DNA from: Ectopseudomonas toyotomiensis
GTDB lineage: Bacteria > Pseudomonadota > Gammaproteobacteria > Pseudomonadales > Pseudomonadaceae
Direction of reading: 5' to 3'
Assembly (NCBI RefSeq): GCF_900115695.1
Contig: NZ_FOXK01000002.1
Coordinates: 186,001 to 250,000, forward strand
Length of the DNA stretch: 64,000 nucleotides
Both the position numbers and the translations under genes were made by a program. Below, one piece after another: positions 62,080 to 64,000 of the stretch (its first letter is position 1; each line of letters starts with the position of its first letter). A model generated the notes under the pieces. The model worked only from the letters and a program-made list of their open reading frames with translations, searched no databases and was not told the DNA's origin.

Positions 62080-64000
62080 GTGGTTCGCCGCCGGAGAGCT
62101 AGCTGGGCAGCCAGGCATGCCGAGTACCGTGCAAGGCGTCAATCTTCGCGCCAAGCGCGAGGGATGGGAGGCGCAGCTACGCTTGGGACGGGGCGGTGGC
62201 CAGGAATACAACTTCGCCATGCTGCCCGCCGAAACCCAGGCCGCTCTGCTTGCACGCCTTGTCGGCGACGCCGAACCGCAGGCCGAAGTCGCGCCCATCC
62301 AGGCGCACGAAATTGCGTTGCGTGACGATATTTCAGCGTCACGCCTTACCGATGATCAACGCAGCGTGATGACGGCGCGCCTGGCATTCGTGCGTGAAAT
62401 CGAGCGCATGAGCCAGGTGGTCAGCCAGCAGCGGGCCATCATGACCTTGATTGGCCTGGCGCGTGACGGCCAGCTCAGCCCCTATCTGGCTGCCCGCGTC
62501 GAGCGTGCCAACGACCGCAAGACGGCTGACCGCACCCTGAGCGAGCGCACCCTTAAAAGGTGGCTGGCGGACTACCGCAAGCAAGGCGAAGTCGGCCTGG
62601 CCCCGGCACGCCGCAAGGTAGATACCGGCGTACCGGACTGGGCGCCTGACTTCCTGCGCTGCTACCAGCGGCCGACCAAGCCAGCGGTCGAGCGTGCCTA
62701 TGCCGAGTTTGCTGCGAAGTACCTGGGCGAGCGTCCGAGCATCCACCAGGTGCGCCGCTTCCTGGACAAGCTGAGCCCGGAGGCCCGCGAGCGTGGCCGC
62801 TACAGCCCGCAAGAGCTTAAAGCCTTCAAGCCCTTCCGTCGTCGCACTACCAAGAACCTGCTGCCCGGCGACGTGTACACAGCGGATGGCCACAAGTTCG
62901 ACTCGGAGGTGATCAACCCGCGTACCGGCAAACCGTTCCGGCCGGAGATCACCACCACCATGGACGTGAGGACCCGCCGAGTCCTGGGCGTTTCCGTAGG
63001 CGAGTCGGAGAACAGCATCGACGTCATGCACTCGCTGCGCGATGCCATCGAGCGCGGCGGCATGTTTGCCCTGTTCTACGTGGACAACGGCAGCGGCTTC
63101 GCCAATGACGCCGTGCGCGAAGTGGTCGACCGCCTGGGTGGCGAGATGGTGCATGCGCTGCCCTACAACAGCCAGGCCCGTGGTTTGATCGAGCGCGCCC
63201 ACCAGACCATCTGGGTGGCGACCGCCAAGAAGCTGGTCAGCTACATCGGCGCCGACATGGACAAGCACGCCGGTACCAAGGTGCACCGCATCAGCCGCCA
63301 GCAGCTGCGCGACCACGGTGTTACCCGCCTGATCCCAACCCTGAGCGAGTTCATGGACGTGGCCTCGGTCGAGATCGAGGACTACAACAACCGGCCGCAC
63401 CGTGGCCTTGAGAAGATCCGCGACCCGCAGACCGGGCGCATGCGCCACATGAGCCCGAACGAGGCCTGGGAAGCAGCACGCGCTACCGGCTGGGAACCCA
63501 TCCTGGCGCCGGCCGAGCTGGTGTGCGACCTCATGCGCCCGCAGGTAGTGCGCCGCACCCTGCGCGGCGAAATCAACTGGGACGGCAACCGCTACTTCTT
63601 GGACGAGCTGCGCCACATGCACGGCGAAGACGTGCGCATTGCCTACGACGTGCATGACGCCAGCCGCATCTGGGTTCGCACCCTGGCCGGCGAGCTGATC
63701 GGCGAGGCGCTGATCGACGGCAATGCCGACGACTACCAGCCGCTCAACCGCATCCAGAAGGCGCGCGAGAAGCTGGCCCAAGGCCAAGTGAAGCGAGGCA
63801 TCGAGAAGATCGAGCGCAGCACGGGCCAGCGCCTGGAGCTGGTGCCGCAGCCCATCGCGCCCAGCAGCAACTTGCTCCTGGAACAACAGCAGACGGCCCT
63901 GGAGTACGCCGAGCAAGTTGTGGAACACCAAGCCATCCAGGCCTCTGCCTTCACCGTGCCCGACAACGACATGACCCGCTACGACCTGTGGCAGGAGCTG
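62072..64000 (+). CDS. MuA-like DDE transposase (3' end beyond window)
   Basis: An open frame of 643 codons that is still open at the window edge, starting MRKWFAAGELAGQPGMPSTVQGVNLRAKREGWEAQ, the Mu-type N-terminal winged-helix domain. The catalytic core has DDE residues in YTADGHKFDSE, LFYVDNGSGFAND and ARGLIERAHQTIW (D...D...E, about residues 275, 336 and 372). A Mu-type beta-barrel domain (NWDGNRYFLDELRHMHGEDVRIAYD) follows. The ATG at 62072 overlaps the upstream gene by 8 nt. It performs replicative transposition with the MuB-like AAA protein expected downstream. Confidence 0.94.
   Translation, partial: MRKWFAAGELAGQPGMPSTVQGVNLRAKREGWEAQLRLGRGGGQEYNFAMLPAETQAALLARLVGDAEPQAEVAPIQAHEIALRDDISASRLTDDQRSVMTARLAFVREIERMSQVVSQQRAIMTLIGLARDGQLSPYLAARVERANDRKTADRTLSERTLKRWLADYRKQGEVGLAPARRKVDTGVPDWAPDFLRCYQRPTKPAVERAYAEFAAKYLGERPSIHQVRRFLDKLSPEARERGRYSPQELKAFKPFRRRTTKNLLPGDVYTADGHKFDSEVINPRTGKPFRPEITTTMDVRTRRVLGVSVGESENSIDVMHSLRDAIERGGMFALFYVDNGSGFANDAVREVVDRLGGEMVHALPYNSQARGLIERAHQTIWVATAKKLVSYIGADMDKHAGTKVHRISRQQLRDHGVTRLIPTLSEFMDVASVEIEDYNNRPHRGLEKIRDPQTGRMRHMSPNEAWEAARATGWEPILAPAELVCDLMRPQVVRRTLRGEINWDGNRYFLDELRHMHGEDVRIAYDVHDASRIWVRTLAGELIGEALIDGNADDYQPLNRIQKAREKLAQGQVKRGIEKIERSTGQRLELVPQPIAPSSNLLLEQQQTALEYAEQVVEHQAIQASAFTVPDNDMTRYDLWQEL

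Larger units (their letters stand above)
60215..64000. mobile_element. Left end of a Mu-like transposable prophage (continues past window)
   Basis: The probable left terminus is TGTGAGGGGG at 60215, with CACAA before it as a candidate 5-bp target duplication. Inside are an inward array of short repeats, a leftward S24-type repressor, a rightward Ner-like gene, a small early gene and a MuA-like DDE transposase, which is the order of Mu early regions. The element interrupts a host gene. The exact terminus is inferred from the breakpoint in the host reading frame. Confidence 0.85.

Noticed and set aside
62339..63931. 530-codon minus-strand open frame
   Set aside because: Antisense of the MuA-like transposase, whose DDE motifs are intact on the plus strand.

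Overview
The window looks like a chromosome segment of a Pseudomonas, probably of the mendocina/oleovorans/alcaliphila group. The basis is its high G+C, its Pseudomonas-type gene orders (ArsR regulator-tkt-epd-pgk-fba; betIBA next to a choline ABC transporter and gbdR; cdhR/caiX-cdhC-cdhA-cdhB; dgcAB with etfAB), and abundant REP-type inverted repeats. The species is an inference from gene order, not from a database comparison.

Layout. 1-9.1 kb: a partial ArsR/methyltransferase regulator behind a 36-bp perfect palindrome, a divergent LysR/TDT-exporter pair, then the central carbon block tkt-epd-pgk-(two small lipoproteins)-fba, closed by a strong terminator. 9.1-17.2 kb: a PL7 alginate lyase, a membrane protein with a PQQ-type sugar dehydrogenase, a YgjP-like metalloprotein, DUF2789, a GreA/B-like factor, a 7TM diguanylate cyclase and a YccS-like permease. 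17.4-32.9 kb: NfeD protease plus slipin, a TetR regulator with two glutathione transferases that share a matching operator, alanine dehydrogenase, an intradiol dioxygenase, an SLC13 permease, a HI0933-type flavoprotein, a solute-binding protein with a possible sigma-54 promoter, a REC-REC-GGDEF protein, DbpA helicase, a DHA2 exporter and an orphan TorT.

32.9-59.1 kb is a quaternary-amine catabolic island. Choline is oxidised to glycine betaine by BetA and BetB under BetI. Carnitine is converted to glycine betaine by CdhA, CdhC and CdhB under CdhR. Dimethylglycine is demethylated by DgcA/DgcB with a dedicated EtfA/EtfB. GbdR is the likely global activator. One ABC core (permease plus ATPase) is accompanied by four different quaternary-amine binding proteins. 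Glycine betaine demethylase (gbcAB), betT and sarcosine oxidase are not in the window. The island is full of REP-like repeats that sit exactly at gene junctions and, in three cases, supply the stop codon.

59.8-64.0 kb: a DUF2339-type gene is cut after about 150 codons by the left end of a Mu-like transposable prophage. Its S24-type repressor, Ner-like protein, a small early protein and the MuA-like DDE transposase (running off the window) are visible. No tRNA, rRNA or CRISPR array was seen.
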